DNA of 64,000 bases from Agarophyton chilense (taxonomy: Eukaryota; Rhodophyta; Florideophyceae; Gracilariales; Gracilariaceae), in the NCBI GenBank assembly GCA_030374765.1, contig JARGXX010000095.1, positions 1,426,001-1,490,000 on the forward strand, given 5' to 3'. The position numbers and the translations under genes are program-made. A model generated the notes under the pieces. It was not told the origin of the DNA. It did not search any database and was given only the letters and a program-made list of their open reading frames with translations. Below, piece after piece: positions 29,154 to 38,564 of this stretch. Position 1 is the first letter of the stretch. Each line of letters begins with the position of its first letter.

Positions 29154-29768
29154 ATGCTAATGCCTTCGCCGCTCGCCTTCGCCGCCGCCGCCGCGCCGCC
29201 GCTGCTGCGGCGCCCGCGCCCCGGCCCCGTCGTCCCACGTATTCGCACCTGCCGCGCGTCAACCTCACCGCCGCCGCGCTTGGCGCTTGCGCGCGACCTG
29301 CTTGCAAAGGCTGTCGAGGTGGCCGCCGCCTCCGTGTTCTCCACTTCGGCCGCCGCCGATCGCGCCCGCTCTCCCGCGTCCAACACGTCTAGCGCGCCCA
29401 ACGCCGCGCTGCTGAGCCGTCTGGCTGTCGCCGCCGTTGCCGCCGTCGCCGCCGTCGCCGCCGCTGACTCTACCGCCCCGCCCGCGCGCCGCTGGCACAA
29501 GTTGGCCATCTGCCTCGCCGTCGACCTCGCCGGCGCGGGCAGCCTTTCGTTCCCGCTGCTTGGCGAGCTCGTCGACGTTGCGTATGCTCCGCTCTGCGCA
29601 TTCATGGTGCACGCCTTGTTTGCCAGTCCGCTTTTCACCGCCATCGCTTTTGTTGAGGAGATTCTTCCGGGTACTGACGCCTTTCCCACTGCCACCGTCG
29701 CCTGGCTTGTTGAAAATTATCACTTTTTGTCGTCCTTGCGCTCCTCTACGCCGCCGCCCCCGTCTTGA
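29154..29768 (+). CDS. Conserved plastid-type membrane protein of unknown function
   Basis: ATG 29154 gives 204 aa. The first ~50 residues are Ala/Pro/Arg-rich (MLMPSPLAFAAAAAPPLLRR), a likely transit peptide, and an Ala-rich stretch follows. The C-terminal half contains a distinctive segment: WHKLAICLAVDLAGAGSLS, FPLLGELVDVAYAPLCAFMV, then AIAFVEEILPGTDAFPTAT and VAWLVE. I recall this Asp-x-x-Gly, Gly-Glu-x-x-Asp, Glu-Glu-x-x-Pro-Gly-Thr-Asp pattern from small plastid membrane proteins of plants and algae without known function. Two membrane helices are predicted (about 115-140 and 145-170). GC-rich compared with neighbours. Confidence 0.65.
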   Translation: MLMPSPLAFAAAAAPPLLRRPRPGPVVPRIRTCRASTSPPPRLALARDLLAKAVEVAAASVFSTSAAADRARSPASNTSSAPNAALLSRLAVAAVAAVAAVAAADSTAPPARRWHKLAICLAVDLAGAGSLSFPLLGELVDVAYAPLCAFMVHALFASPLFTAIAFVEEILPGTDAFPTATVAWLVENYHFLSSLRSSTPPPPS

Positions 29769-30364
29769 GCACTTGCTGCCCCCTTGTTGTATTCTATTTT
29801 GCCTCGCTTTGCTTCTCGCTTTTGTTTGGCCTTCCTGCATGGTGGAGACGTTTCTAGCTACGTACGGACGCTGCTGCATCTGCCGTCCTGTTTGTACCAC
29901 CGTCTTTTCCTCGTAAAACTGCCTTGTGCAAAAACCAACCTGTGCCACTTGCAAATCCTCCTGCTATTCCCTTATCTACCAACATGCACCACCCGCACCC
30001 TCTCTTCGCGCCACCCTCCTCCATGCGAAACTGCGTTACACCCCAACCAAGTCGTCTCCACGTCAACTTTTTGTCACCAGAGCTTTGAGCGCCCATCTCC
30101 TTCGCCGCGCGACGCCGTGCAGACATCACCATCGCAAGCTCATCATCACGTGTGTCCACGTCATCACGGGCCATACCTGCCATCTGCGCTCATCCTCGTT
30201 GCCACCGCATTGCTGCACTTCGTCGTTGCACTGCGTCATTGATCCAATTCATAGATACCTCCACGCTGTCTTTTTTTTCCGCTTCGCTTCAACCTTTCCC
30301 AAATCTGTTAACGTTTTTTTCTGTACCCTGCATCTTGCCCGCAACTCATTCCATTCCAGCCACC
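29769..30364. other. Pyrimidine-rich leader/promoter of the RING-H2 gene
   Basis: About 600 bp, with a strongly C/T-rich upper strand. ORFs in it have leader-like composition and no motif. It probably contains the promoter and 5' UTR of the gene at 30365. Confidence 0.4.
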
Positions 30365-30877
30365 ATGGAGCTCTACTTTCAGGAACATGACATCAGCGGT
30401 GATGATACGCGACGTCGATCGACGACGCGACCGCCAATTGTTCTTCGTTTTGCCGCTTCTCTCGCCGAGCTCTACTCCACACATCGCCAAGACGCCGAAG
30501 ATGAGCATCTGAGAGAGCAGGTTCGCGCGGTGCTAGCAGAACTGGCTCAAGGAGACCCCTCAGTGTCGGGAACCCCACCGGCTTCTGAACAAGCCCTACG
30601 AACGTTGCCGTACATCAACGTCGAGAAGAATGAAAAAGGTCAGCTTAGCTCATGCCCGATATGCACCGAGCAGTTCGAGCTGCGCCAAGTAGCGAGAAAG
30701 CTACCATGTGCTCATGTATTCCATTCAGACTGTGTCATTCCATGGTTGAAACAACATTGCACATGTCCCATGTGCAGAAGAGAACTACCTACAGACAATC
30801 GTCAATACGAAGAAGAGAAGAAACGACAGAGAAGGCAGGCTGCAGTTTCATCAATGCAGTCGTTTATGTACAGTTGA
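30365..30877 (+). CDS. RING-H2 E3 ubiquitin ligase
   Basis: ATG 30365 in context CACCATGG gives 170 aa. The RING-H2 (C3H2C3) finger is complete: SCPICTEQF, then LPCAHVFHSDCVIPWLKQ, then CTCPMCRRELP, at about 97-140. This binds two zinc ions and recruits E2 enzymes. Upstream, LRTLPYINVEK is the short leader common in RNF115/126/181-type ligases. No substrate domain or membrane helix is present, so it is likely cytosolic. It ends only 5 bp from the stop of the convergent HAD phosphatase gene (30883), so the two 3' UTRs must overlap. Identity of domain sure. Confidence 0.9.
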   Translation: MELYFQEHDISGDDTRRRSTTRPPIVLRFAASLAELYSTHRQDAEDEHLREQVRAVLAELAQGDPSVSGTPPASEQALRTLPYINVEKNEKGQLSSCPICTEQFELRQVARKLPCAHVFHSDCVIPWLKQHCTCPMCRRELPTDNRQYEEEKKRQRRQAAVSSMQSFMYS

Positions 30878-30882
30878 CATCA

Positions 30883-31697
30883 CTATTTGAGCCACATTGA
30901 TAGCGCATTGGCGAGTTTCGCGTCATTATAGTCGCTCACAGTAAACGCGGCACCGAAGGAACGTAATGCTTCATCAGTCTGCGTAGAACGCATTCCCACC
31001 GTTAACAATCCTGCTGCTGTAGCACTAGTCGTACCACTAGGCGAGTCTTCAAACGCAATTGCCTCACTAGCAGACACGCCGGCGAGCTCCAGCCCGCGAA
31101 CGTACGGCGCCGGATGGGGTTTGGGATGCTCACACTCCTCAGCCACTACAACACGCCTTCCAAAATGTTCTGTGATTCCGATGGACTCCATCGTCTTCTC
31201 GCACGTACCCTTTGGTGCATTTGTAACGATGTAGGAAATTATACCCTCTTGATTGCAACGTTCAAGAATTTGTTTGAGCCCCGCTATTGGTGAAACCCCC
31301 TTGGAGATGACGTCTTCATAACGACTTTCCTTTGTTTGCCACACCCGAGTTTGCTCTTCCAGAGGTAGATGTGGGAGTATTTGTGCCACGAGCTCAGGGT
31401 TTTGCCGGCCTGACATGACTGAGTCGTAGAACTCGCGCGTTATTGGCTTCCCGTCATTGAAGTTGGGTACCAAATCCAACAATGTGTCGCGATAGCATAC
31501 AAAATGTATGGAATCGCTATTGAGGCAGCTGTGAAAAGTTATGGTAGTATACAGACTGGTCAGCAAGTGTTTGGGGTGGGGCTTCTGATGTATGGACGGA
31601 AGGAAAACACGTACGTTCCGTCCAAGTCAAAAAAAATTGCTGCAAGCTTTCCTTGGAGGGACTCCGGCGGCATGGTAGAGCGAGGTGGAGCTGACAT
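30883..31697 (-). CDS. HAD-superfamily sugar-phosphatase-like protein (two exons)
   Basis: Exon 1 is 31615-31697 (83 nt) and exon 2 is 30883-31528, giving 242 aa. The 86-nt intron (31529-31614) starts GTACGTG and ends CACAG. Splicing joins KLAAIFFDLDGT (motif I nucleophile Asp) to CLNSDSIHFVCYRD, exactly the HAD subclass-IA layout. Motif II is SYIVTNAPKG, motif III Lys is in CEHPKPHPAPY, and motif IV is AIAFEDSPSG. The helical cap follows motif I, as in beta-phosphoglucomutase and DOG1-like phosphatases. The substrate is probably a small sugar phosphate or related metabolite. Without splicing neither exon makes a whole enzyme, which supports the intron. Tail-to-tail overlap with the RING-H2 gene is expected. 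Confidence 0.88.
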
Positions 31698-32716
31698 TGG
31701 CGTATTCAATTTGGATTCGATGGCAGGCTTCCGACTTTGGTGGATGTATTGGTAGAACTCAACCCTGCCAATTACGATGTCAGACAGATAAGAGTGGCGC
31801 CGCGCTGGCTTTGTACAAGAGCAAAAGCACTCTGTAAGGGGGGGATTCAGCAATTTGTTGACGAAAAGACAAATGCGCTATGTAGGATACTGAATGGGCG
31901 CGTAGAAGCCTATGCACGATGTAAAGGGCGGGCAGCTTGTTCTACTACGTCTCGTGTGGGGAGAAAAGAAACAGGCAGCCCCAGCAGCGACCGCCGCGGA
32001 ACACCACCAATCTGGTATGGGGTCCGAATCTACACAGTGCCATCGAGGCGTCGAAATTGTAATGCGCGAACGAGAAGCGCACGTGCTCGCGCTGGCGAAC
32101 TGTGCGGGCCCACACATCTAATGTTTCAGCCTCGCTTCCATTCTGGAGACTACCTTTGTATCTTTATCTCCACTCCAACATTTCCTACCTTCAGTTTAGA
32201 TATGCTGAGTGAACGGTTGACTGACACTTCGTTTTGAGGGGATGCTCCGGGAAGGATTGGGAATGGCGTAACGGAGAGCGGGCACACCCTCGTCGTGCAT
32301 CTATGTTATCGATGCTCTCTTTCGGCTTTGTCCGCACGCTCTGTGGCAGTTCTGCTCTGTATGCCGTTGTGGACGCGGCGACAACCACTTGTTGCTTTGT
32401 GACTGGCGTGATGAAAGCCGTTTAGATCACAAATTCAGTTGTAGCTTTTGAGAAGACACCACTTGTCACCCATGGAATGGCTGGTGTGGCATGCTGAGAA
32501 TGTGAACTCGTTTCGCTAGCGAATTGCAACCGTCCAATCACCCGGGGCATGCGCGATGCCACAATGCTCTCAGGCAATGAGTTTCAAAGTGTTGTTCACG
32601 AGCGCCGACGTTATCCGCGACCGCCTTTGTCTGTTACGTTTCTTGCAGAACAAAGTTGCTTCCCATCCACCCTCAGCTTCACATTTGCTTTGTTTCTTTG
32701 TTAACGCATCTTAAAC
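31698..32716. other. 1-kb intergenic stretch upstream of cytochrome c
   Basis: Divergent spacing between the HAD gene and cytochrome c. Short overlapping ORFs on both strands show no motif. No RNA gene or repeat was recognised. Confidence 0.4.
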
Positions 32717-33242
32717 ATGGCAGTCCCAGACGGTAATGTTACGAAGGGAGCAAAGATCTTCAAGACAAAATGCTCCCAATGCCATACCTGTAAGTTTTGA
32801 AGATTGTATCATCTACATTGCCGTTTCGTGTACGCCATCACCCTCGCGAGTGATTGTGTTCTTTTCACTGCGAACCAAATTGGCGCTGACATCGAGATCG
32901 CACTCATCCCGATTTTACGCCCATGTCCACCGGTTTCTAACTGAACCTCACGCTCTTGAAAACGCGATTTGCCATATTCCCCCGCCAGACGATCAAGGAG
33001 GTGGTACCAAGCAAGGACCTAATCTCTGGGGTCTCTTTGGTCGCACAGCCGGAACTGTCGACGGCTTTGCTTACACCGCCGCCAACAAGAATTCCGGTAT
33101 CATCTGGGGCGACCAGACTTTGTTCGATTACTTGCTCAACCCCAAGAAGTATATCAAGGGAACCAAGATGGTTTTCGCTGGTTTGAAGAAGGAAAAAGAT
33201 CGTGCCGATCTTATTGCATTCCTCAAGGCTAACACTCAATAA
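32717..33242 (+). CDS. Cytochrome c (two exons)
   Basis: Exon 1 is 32717-32789 (73 nt) and exon 2 is 32989-33242, giving 108 aa. The 199-nt intron starts GTAAGT and ends CCGCCAG. Exon 1 encodes [19 protein letters not shown] and the haem motif CSQCH. Exon 2 begins with [16 protein letters not shown] and carries [18 protein letters not shown] with the axial Met. The protein moves electrons from complex III to complex IV in the mitochondrial intermembrane space. Length matches the family. The junction residue pair after CHT (Tyr-Asp) depends on the chosen acceptor. Identity is certain. Confidence 0.95.
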
Positions 33243-33272
33243 TTTCGAATCCGGCTTCATTGTAGACTTTTT

Positions 33273-33539
33273 TTAATGTTGCAACAACGGTGGGAGTGAA
33301 TTTTCTTGCGCTTTACCACCGCGCTTGTGAGCCATAAAGTCGTTTTTGTTTTCCAGCTTCTTTTTCTTGGGTTTATGTAGCTCTTTCATTTGTAGAGTTT
33401 CTTTCGCGTGAGGACCTCCTGCTGAAATTGTTTCTTGTCTCCGCCACGACGTAGCCCATGGCGGTCTGGTCACAGGCCTTTTCAAGACCGACTTATTGGC
33501 ATCTGAATGGCACCACAACCGGCATAGGACTACAGTCAT
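33273..33539 (-). CDS. Hypothetical basic small protein
   Basis: An ATG-started 88-codon ORF on the strand opposite to cytochrome c. Its C-terminal half is very basic (KELHKPKKKKLENKNDFMAH). No domain recognised. It begins 7 bp after the stop of the next minus-strand ORF, so the two may be exons or frames of one gene. Low support. Confidence 0.25.
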   Translation of the reverse strand: MTVVLCRLWCHSDANKSVLKRPVTRPPWATSWRRQETISAGGPHAKETLQMKELHKPKKKKLENKNDFMAHKRGGKAQENSLPPLLQH

Positions 33540-33545
33540 TTAAGC

Positions 33546-33764
33546 CTATGCAAAACGAATTGGTAGAAGCAAGGATTGGAAAAAGACTTTACGGGCAACT
33601 AACAGCAGGAAGAGCCCATAAAGCAGCAAAACATTAACAAAAAACATCTCATACATGAAGATATTAGCTTGGCGAAAAATGGAACGCAAAACTATTCTCC
33701 GGAAATCAACTGACATTCGTAACTTCTCTTCGAACAGGAAATCGTTATCTGCGCCCGGTTCCAT
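33546..33764 (-). CDS. Hypothetical single-span membrane protein
   Basis: A 72-aa ATG-started ORF with a hydrophobic helix (FFVNVLLLYGLFLLLVARKV) after a polar N-terminus (MEPGADNDFLFEEKLRMSVD). Unrecognised. The layout (cytosolic head, one helix, short tail) is that of many small organelle membrane proteins. It might be joined to the basic ORF at 33273-33539. Confidence 0.3.
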   Translation of the reverse strand: MEPGADNDFLFEEKLRMSVDFRRIVLRSIFRQANIFMYEMFFVNVLLLYGLFLLLVARKVFFQSLLLPIRFA

Positions 33765-33850
33765 CTGAGTTGCAGCACAATTTCGCCTACAGTCTTACCC
33801 ACACCATTTTAGAAAGTTTAGTACCTCCTCCTGCTGTTCCTCATCTTCCT

Positions 33851-34312
33851 TTACTTACGTTTAGAAGCGGCTGACAAAAGGTCGTCGAGGACGTTGCCAT
33901 TGACACATCCCAACCAACCGGGTAAAGCGCCGTTTCCACAGTTGGTATTAGCAGCGTTTGCCACAACTCTCACTACGTTTCTGCAAGTACAGGTATGACA
34001 TGCTGTTGGAAGTGCCTGGTTACGTCGATCCCTGTGCAGCCTGCATGTGCCGCGCCGGTCTTGACGGCAGTGACCTCCTGCGTTAATGCGCACCCCGCGG
34101 CTAATAATCGTCCTCCAGCGGCATTGGGTATAATCGCAACGGACATCTGCACGGTCCACCATTTGACAGGGATATTCATCATGTCCTCTCATGGTCGGGT
34201 TGAGACTCACGCTCTTTGCAGGTACAAATTCAGTGACGACACTTTCGGCAGTTGAACTGAAAAGACCCAAAACGCCCACCAGTGCGATACAAGAAAACAG
34301 GTGCATAGCCAT
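33851..34312 (-). CDS. Secreted cysteine-rich protein of unknown function
   Basis: The frame extends to a TTG at 34354; ATG 34312 (MAMHLFSCIALVGVLGLFSS) begins a clear signal peptide, giving 153 aa. The mature part has about ten Cys (YPCQMVDRADVRCDYTQCRW, HCRQDRRGTCRLH, ACHTCTCRNVV, NCGNGALPGWLGCVNG), probably disulfide-bonded. Arg is frequent. No known family recognised. The protein is likely exported to the cell surface or wall. No toxin or enzyme motif is evident. Coding is likely on the signal peptide and Cys pattern. Confidence 0.55.
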   Translation of the reverse strand: MAMHLFSCIALVGVLGLFSSTAESVVTEFVPAKSVSLNPTMRGHDEYPCQMVDRADVRCDYTQCRWRTIISRGVRINAGGHCRQDRRGTCRLHRDRRNQALPTACHTCTCRNVVRVVANAANTNCGNGALPGWLGCVNGNVLDDLLSAASKRK

Positions 34313-35304
34313 GGAGGACGGGCAGAGTGATAGAAAGAAGTAGATTTTTTTCAAAGCTTAAACTTGAACTCTAGGCACGAGGAACGCTGCTAGCTTGGAG
34401 AAGAACACTAGGTCCGGAGACGAAGTCGGTCTCCTTTTTATACTACATTTCAGTAACTCCTCGGACATTGGATATCAGTCTTAATGACAAAAAGAATAGA
34501 CCATGTTGTTGATCAACAAAGCACACGTTTGCGATGGCACAATGCCGTTCTCAATATGCAGGGTCGAGCAAGGAAGTTAGTTCAGAGAGAGGGGGAAAGC
34601 CGAACGATACGGAAACGTCCATTCAAACAGCCGGAGTTCATGAGCTCAAAGGATGAGATTCCCAGGATGACGCTCATAGATGCTCTGATATGGGACAGTA
34701 CATGTATTTAACTTATTTTTGTACCGCAACGTATATTGCCAACAAGCTCTACCCCGTGAAGATGAGAAACAACGATGATGGACAGACAGTCCAAGAATAA
34801 AAAATTGGGGAACTGATTTTGAATGAGCTCTGACGATGGCACTCAAAGATTGAATGCCAAAGATATCTTTCGCGTTCACCCTCATCAATCTAGTGAAACT
34901 TGAATTGTGTCCAAAGGGCATGTTGGCTTTCACCCAACCACGAATCCTAGTTCAAAATATCCGGTGGCCAAATTTTCTCGATGCCAACAACCGGCCAGCA
35001 TTCAGGGGATACAAAGGAGGATTAGTTTTTGAAAGTTGTCCAGCCCGACAGCGATCACCACATGTGAGCACGTCAAGAATTGAGCGACCGACAGTACTAA
35101 CTGGCATTTGACGGGTAGACACGCTCTTGTTTCGCAGTTTTAGTTTGTTTTTCATCGGTTTACTCCTTCAGATTCTATCCGTACTTTTGGATTGAGGAGG
35201 CTGTTGACATCTTTTGTAATGTCCAGCATAGAATAAAAACGGTCGTGCTCTAAGCAACAAAAAACAGATCCACTGGTCGGAGAATACAGCACCGATACTT
35301 TACA
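34313..35304. other. 1-kb intergenic stretch without a supported gene
   Basis: Short ORFs only (maximum about 95 codons) without motifs. No repeats or RNA genes were noticed. Confidence 0.4.
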
Positions 35305-36134
35305 TCAGCTTCTGACCACTGCCCCGAATTCCATTTCTACCAAACCTTCGATTCCAGCTGTGACTTTATCACCTGGGCGAAATTCTCCGACTCCGGAGGG
35401 TGTTCCAGTCAGAATAAGGTCCCATTCCTCCAGCGTTACGTGGCTCGATATGTGTTCGATGAGCTCCGGAATAGTCCATATCATATGCTTTGTCGATCCA
35501 TACTGTCTACGTTCGCCGTTAACGTCGAGATAAAGATTTACGTCAACAACGCCCTTTTCGTCCATTACAATGGAATCAGGGGGAAGCACTGTAGATAACG
35601 GCAGAAATGTATCACATCCTTTTGCTATCGCCCACGGTCTTCCAACTTTTTTCGCTTCCGATTGCCAATTTCTTGCAGTTACATCAATCGCACATACATA
35701 GCCTGCGATATGTTTTGCAGCATCGGCTGCGCGAACATCTCTTGCAGGCCGACCTATGACAACGCCAAGCTCCACTGAGAGGGAAGGTTGGGTCAGTAAA
35801 TTTGCAGAGGGGATGTGCAAAGATGAAGAATAGAAATGTACCTTCATGATGAGCAACAGCGGTCGGTGGGATTCGGATCGGGCCCCCGTTTTGAGGAAGA
35901 TATGATGTGGATGGTTTGAAAAACCAAATAGGCGCTATCCGATCCGCTTTAGAACCCATTTCTTTTGCATGATCGATATAATTTAGTCCCACCTGAGGTA
36001 GAGAAAGTTAGAATGATCCAGTCATGGAACGATACATAAGACCAGGCAGATTTTACCCGTACCGCTATTGCTTTTCGTGATGCTTTCTGAAGCAAGGCAT
36101 CCGCATGGCGAAGAGCGTTTGCCATCGATTTCAA
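35305..36134 (-). CDS. FAHD1-like acylpyruvate hydrolase / oxaloacetate decarboxylase (three exons)
   Basis: Exons 36057-36134, 35842-35992 and 35305-35774 give 232 aa. Introns of 64 nt (35993-36056, GTAAAA...CTCAG) and 67 nt (35775-35841, GTACAT...TCTCAG) rejoin AVR-VGLNYIDHAKEMG and HHE-VELGVVIGR. The family cleaves acylpyruvates and decarboxylates oxaloacetate, using Mg2+ in mitochondria. Metal ligands fit HHEVELGVV (two Glu) and CAIDVTARNW (Asp). FFKPSTSYLP, AKGCDTFLPLS and LILTGTPSGVG are further signatures. The N-terminus is short for a presequence, so a further 5' exon is possible; alternative in-frame ATG at 36125. Identity strong. Confidence 0.9.
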
Positions 36135-36618
36135 ATCAGCTGATCGTGAACTGATGGAAGTGCACTGTGTAGAAAGCTATTGACAGATGGCTTCCTGGCG
36201 CTTTAGAACGGCCGGTCGTGGTTCTTGTCTATCACTGAACGGTGCCGACGGATCTCAATGATACGAAGGGCAGGATGCCGGTGTTCATGACACAATTTGA
36301 AAAATAATGCCTTGCGTTTCGCAATATCTCAGCGAGATTCAAGACACTATTATTAGAACCAACTAGAGATGGTCCTTGATAACTGACGCCTCTATTATCC
36401 TACGCGAGATCGTCGTCGTTCGCGCATCGGCGCGACGATAGCGATAGAAATATACGAGTTTTACCTTTCATGAGCAACTCATAGAAAGAATAGCTAAAAC
36501 AACATTTGAGCAAGAGATAACGGAAAGTACCTGAGACAGAGAGGAATAGACTTTGGCAGTAGGTGGAGGGGAAATGATAATCTTGCGCGACTTGCTAACG
36601 TCAAATAGAGCATGAGTA
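36135..36618. other. Host intergenic sequence up to the transposon insertion
   Basis: About 480 bp of AT-leaning sequence with no gene. It ends at the TA dinucleotide (36617-36618) that is duplicated at 43047-43048 by the pogo-like insertion. Confidence 0.5.
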
Positions 36619-36710
36619 CACCCAGTAACTGCTTTTAATGTGGGTGCACAAATAGTGTGGTAACAGATTTATTGTGGCCCACATTATTAACCCTTTTGAA
36701 CCTGAAAACT

Positions 36711-36736
36711 CTTATCTCTACTATAATAGAGATAAG
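36711..36736. repeat. Sub-terminal palindrome, piggyBac left end
   Basis: Arms CTTATCTCTA and TAGAGATAAG are perfect 10-bp complements around CTATAA. The motif recurs at 40863-40888 and 40952-40977 and starts 24 bp from the element tip. It is probably a transposase-binding repeat like the internal repeats of known piggyBac elements. Confidence 0.75.
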
Positions 36737-38019
36737 AGAGAGCCATTTAGAATAGTGCGCTTGTTCGTTTTGCGTTTCAATCAACTTTTGTGAAATGCAC
36801 AATGTGCAGCAGATGTGCAAGTCATCACACATGAGGTGCAGTGCTTGGAGTGGCGCAGTACTGGCCACCTGCTGCTACTGCGTCCTCCACAGTGCAAATA
36901 AATGCAGCGGCCGGCGGTGGCATCGGTCTGACTGACAAGGGTCAAGCCAAACCGCTGCCTCAAGCCTTTTCAGTGCACCACAAACACCCTCCCTTCTACC
37001 AACCCGCAGCATTTTGCTTCTTCACGTCCTCCCTCCCATCCTTGGCACCACTGAGTGTTTCTTTGCGCTGTCGTACACTTGCCCCACCCTCCCCTGTTGA
37101 CTTCTTGCTCCCCCCACCTCAGCGCTCCCAAGTTTTTGATAGTCGTTGCACCACCGCGCTCGTCCACCATCACGCCCACACACCACTCCACCTCACATTT
37201 ACTTTTTATCACAACTCTACGGCACTGACGCGCCCTTCTGCGTTCTTCCCTCTCGACTCCTTGCGTTCTCTCTTCGCCGCGTCTGAATGCCTCTTGACAC
37301 CCCCGCACACTTCCACCGCCTCACCCTCTTAACCTTTCACTCAGCACCACCTTCGCGCTTCCCCAACTTCTATCTTATTTGCTCCGCCACGCGTTTCGGC
37401 CCCCACGCTTTCGCATTGCTGCGCCCCTAGCTGGCTCCAAACGCCACTCTACCGCATCACCGCGTTTTCCTGTGGTCCTGCATTGCCGCCGACTCGCATA
37501 GGTTCGCTAACTTGCCTGCTTGCGCCGCATCGCCGGTACCTACCTTTGATATCCCTCCTTCTTTCGTCTGTTCGCCCTGCTGCCTCGCCGGACGTCTTTT
37601 CGCTCTCCTTGCCTCTCTCTTCCATCCCGTCGCCATCCTGCCTTCTTGCCACCTCACACAGCCCTACTCTGTTGCCTTCCCACACCGTCTCGCAGACAAG
37701 ATTTCTTGCAAACCCTTGCCCTCCTTCCTTTTTGCACTGCCTTGCTCTCTGGCCTCCTCGGGCGTCCCCGCGTTCAAGCCACCTTGCACGCAGCCCGGCG
37801 CCGTCGTTGCTCCATTCTTCGTCGGGCTGCCACGCTTTGGCTCGGTCGATTTCCAGCGCCACTGCGCGACCTCGACAGTTTGTTGAGGCGTCGCGGGGGT
37901 TGTGCCGGCCGCTGTTGCGCCTATTGATTCCATCATTGCGCCGTTGGAGGCTCTGAAGGTCTCCTATATTCTCACTGTCTTTGCCATTGCTGCTTGTCAG
38001 TCGTACAATAGAGAGCTTG

Positions 38020-38562
38020 ATGCAAGAAGACAACAGAGGTGAACCGCGTGAATTTCGTCAACAAAGTGTTGCACACGTAAACCAAATGACCTCCCCTAAC
38101 AAAAACTTTACAATCACACAGAGAAGGAGGACGGCCGCGCAGAAGAGATCTGGCGATACTGTGGGACTTCCAGACGAACGAAAACAGGGCTGTCATGGGC
38201 TGCTCACGACAGGCGACTACGCTAATGAATTGGTTGCTACAAACAGTGTTCCGATCGACATCCCGGTCGTCACAGCACATAACGAAGACGTTGCTTGTCA
38301 GACGTGTGGGGGCACCCCCTGTTATTGGATGCAGTTTGGACCCACGGTTGTAGAAAGGACAGCAACAGAGTACCCTGACATGGGTGTATGTACTGCACGT
38401 AACAACGAAGCCCGGAAGACAGCATACAAGGTCTTTACGTACGAGCGCCATGGAGTTCTTGGAAAGTATAGAAGGGTTCAGATACCGCGTTGCGCGTTAG
38501 AAGGAATTCGAAAGATCTGGCCGAATGGAGCTGGGGCGTACATGGGATTCAAAGAGGAATAG
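38020..38562 (+). CDS. PiggyBac accessory ORF, cysteine-containing protein
   Basis: ATG 38020 (MQEDNRGEPREF) gives 180 aa, intact. The N-terminal ~85 residues are polar and basic. A compact domain follows: ACQTCGGTPCYWMQFGPTVV, then RKTAYKVFTYERHGVLGKYR, then VQIPRCALEGIRKIWP and AYMGFKEE. The Cys-x-x-Cys-x-x-x-Pro-Cys-x-Trp cluster suggests a zinc-binding or redox fold. I recall similar small proteins near DNA transposons of algae and oomycetes, but cannot verify it. It lies inside the element and ends 2 bp from the transposase stop, so both 3' ends are fused tail-to-tail. A DNA-binding or regulatory role in transposition is inference. Confidence 0.75.
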   Translation: MQEDNRGEPREFRQQSVAHVNQMTSPNKNFTITQRRRTAAQKRSGDTVGLPDERKQGCHGLLTTGDYANELVATNSVPIDIPVVTAHNEDVACQTCGGTPCYWMQFGPTVVERTATEYPDMGVCTARNNEARKTAYKVFTYERHGVLGKYRRVQIPRCALEGIRKIWPNGAGAYMGFKEE

Positions 38563-38564
38563 GT

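Noticed and set aside
36841-37332. 163-codon ORF in the left part of the piggyBac element
   Set aside because: Composition is that of a C/T-rich leader, with an antisense open frame of equal length; no motif.
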